DNA of 39,319 bases from Streptomyces sp. SID10853. Its GTDB lineage: Bacteria > Actinomycetota > Actinomycetes > Streptomycetales > Streptomycetaceae. Both the position numbers and the translations under genes were made by a program. The notes beneath the pieces are model-generated. The model worked only from the letters and a program-made list of their open reading frames with translations. It was not told where the DNA came from and searched no databases. The stretch spans positions 1-39,319 of the forward strand of contig NZ_JAAGLN010000045.1 of the NCBI RefSeq assembly GCF_010548145.1, given 5' to 3'. Shown here in pieces: positions 38,864 through 39,319 of this stretch. Each line of letters opens with the position of its first letter. Positions within the stretch are counted from its first letter, which is position 1.

Positions 38864-39319
38864 TTGAGTCGTGAAACTGACAGTTCGTCCACCGGCGCCC
38901 AGGGGCGTGGCGGGGCCGCGTACCCCTCGGGCACGCCGCCGTACGGAACCCGCCAGTCTCCTGAGGACGCCGCAGCGCCGGCCCCCGAGCCGCAGCCGGA
39001 CGAGCCCAGGACCGAGACCACGCTGACGACGCGTATCCGGATCAACATCCCTGGCTCGCGGCCGATTCCGCCGGTCGTCATGCGGACGCCCATGGGGGAG
39101 AGCGAGCCGGTCGACGGCCGCTCCGACCAGGAGCGCACGAGTGCGATGTCCCTGCCGCCCGAGCCCGACCCGGAGCCGGAGCCGGAGGAGCCGCCGGCCG
39201 AGCGGCCCACCAGCGACTGGTTCGCGCCGCGCAAGCCCGCGACGCCGTCCGCTCCTTCCGTGCCCTCGGCGCCCGCTGCGGCCTCCGGTCCCAACGGGCC
39301 GGTCGGAGCGCCGCGTTCC
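38864..39319 (+). CDS. Conserved proline-rich hypothetical protein, 5' part (runs off window)
   Basis: A TTG start at 38864 with GGGAGAA about 8 nt upstream; no ATG or GTG fits the frame. 152 codons are present. Reads LSRETDSSSTGAQGRGGAAY, Pro/Glu-rich linkers, a conserved block TTLTTRIRINIPGSRPIPPV followed by VMRTPMGES, then another Pro/Glu stretch and TSDWFAPRKP. I recall this block in a Streptomyces family encoded after mshB, where further (membrane) segments follow downstream. The visible part looks disordered and cytoplasmic. Function unknown. Confidence 0.8.
   Translation, partial: MSRETDSSSTGAQGRGGAAYPSGTPPYGTRQSPEDAAAPAPEPQPDEPRTETTLTTRIRINIPGSRPIPPVVMRTPMGESEPVDGRSDQERTSAMSLPPEPDPEPEPEEPPAERPTSDWFAPRKPATPSAPSVPSAPAAASGPNGPVGAPRS

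Overview
The window looks like a piece of a Streptomyces (or very close actinomycete) chromosome. It is GC-rich, with strong third-position G/C bias, many GTG starts and GTGA/ATGA stop-start overlaps. It carries mshB (mycothiol synthesis, an actinobacterial trait), typA, an actinobacterial-type succinate dehydrogenase and two complete peptide ABC importers. From memory, the order SDH - lipoprotein - typA - peptide ABC x2 - S9 peptidase - small membrane protein - mshB matches the S. coelicolor SCO5106-SCO5126 neighbourhood, which contains the developmental bldK locus. I could not run a comparison.

Layout. 1-2445: divergent pair, a membrane-anchored coiled-coil protein of the TPM family that lacks the TPM domain, and a GH18-like membrane protein. 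2714-9814: a sugar cassette, with a CUT1 importer plus GH1 beta-glucosidase on the minus strand (SBP, permease, permease, enzyme), a convergent acetyl-xylan-esterase-like hydrolase and a LacI-family regulator. The same 14-bp LacI-type operator lies upstream of the SBP and of lacI, which ties the cassette into one regulon. 10124-14217: small hypothetical gene, SDH cytochrome b, sdhA and sdhB on the minus strand. 14561-16831: an orphan peptide-type lipoprotein. 17172-19043: typA. 19127-20427: a gene remnant, a GNAT acetyltransferase and a chloramphenicol-phosphotransferase-like kinase.

20519-26632 (minus) and 27001-32953 (plus) are two divergent five-gene peptide importers that share a 368-bp AT-richer promoter region. 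The minus operon has the order permease-SBP-permease-ATPase-ATPase, as in bldKABCDE. The plus operon has SBP-permease-permease-ATPase-ATPase. Each SBP gene is followed by a GC hairpin before the next gene, which would let the binding protein be made in excess. A third, orphan OppF-type ATPase (33045-34190) is nearly identical over its core to the last ATPase of the minus operon. A dipeptidyl-peptidase-IV-type S9 peptidase follows. The window ends with a 64-aa membrane peptide, mshB with an apparently leaderless promoter, a DUF6113-like membrane protein and the start of a conserved proline-rich protein.

A theme across the window is expansion of short GC-rich tandem repeats, inside genes (esterase-like hydrolase, sdhA, orphan SBP, an OppF tail, the MshB tail, the N-terminus of the GH18-like protein) and between them. 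No tRNA, rRNA, CRISPR array, transposase or phage gene is visible.
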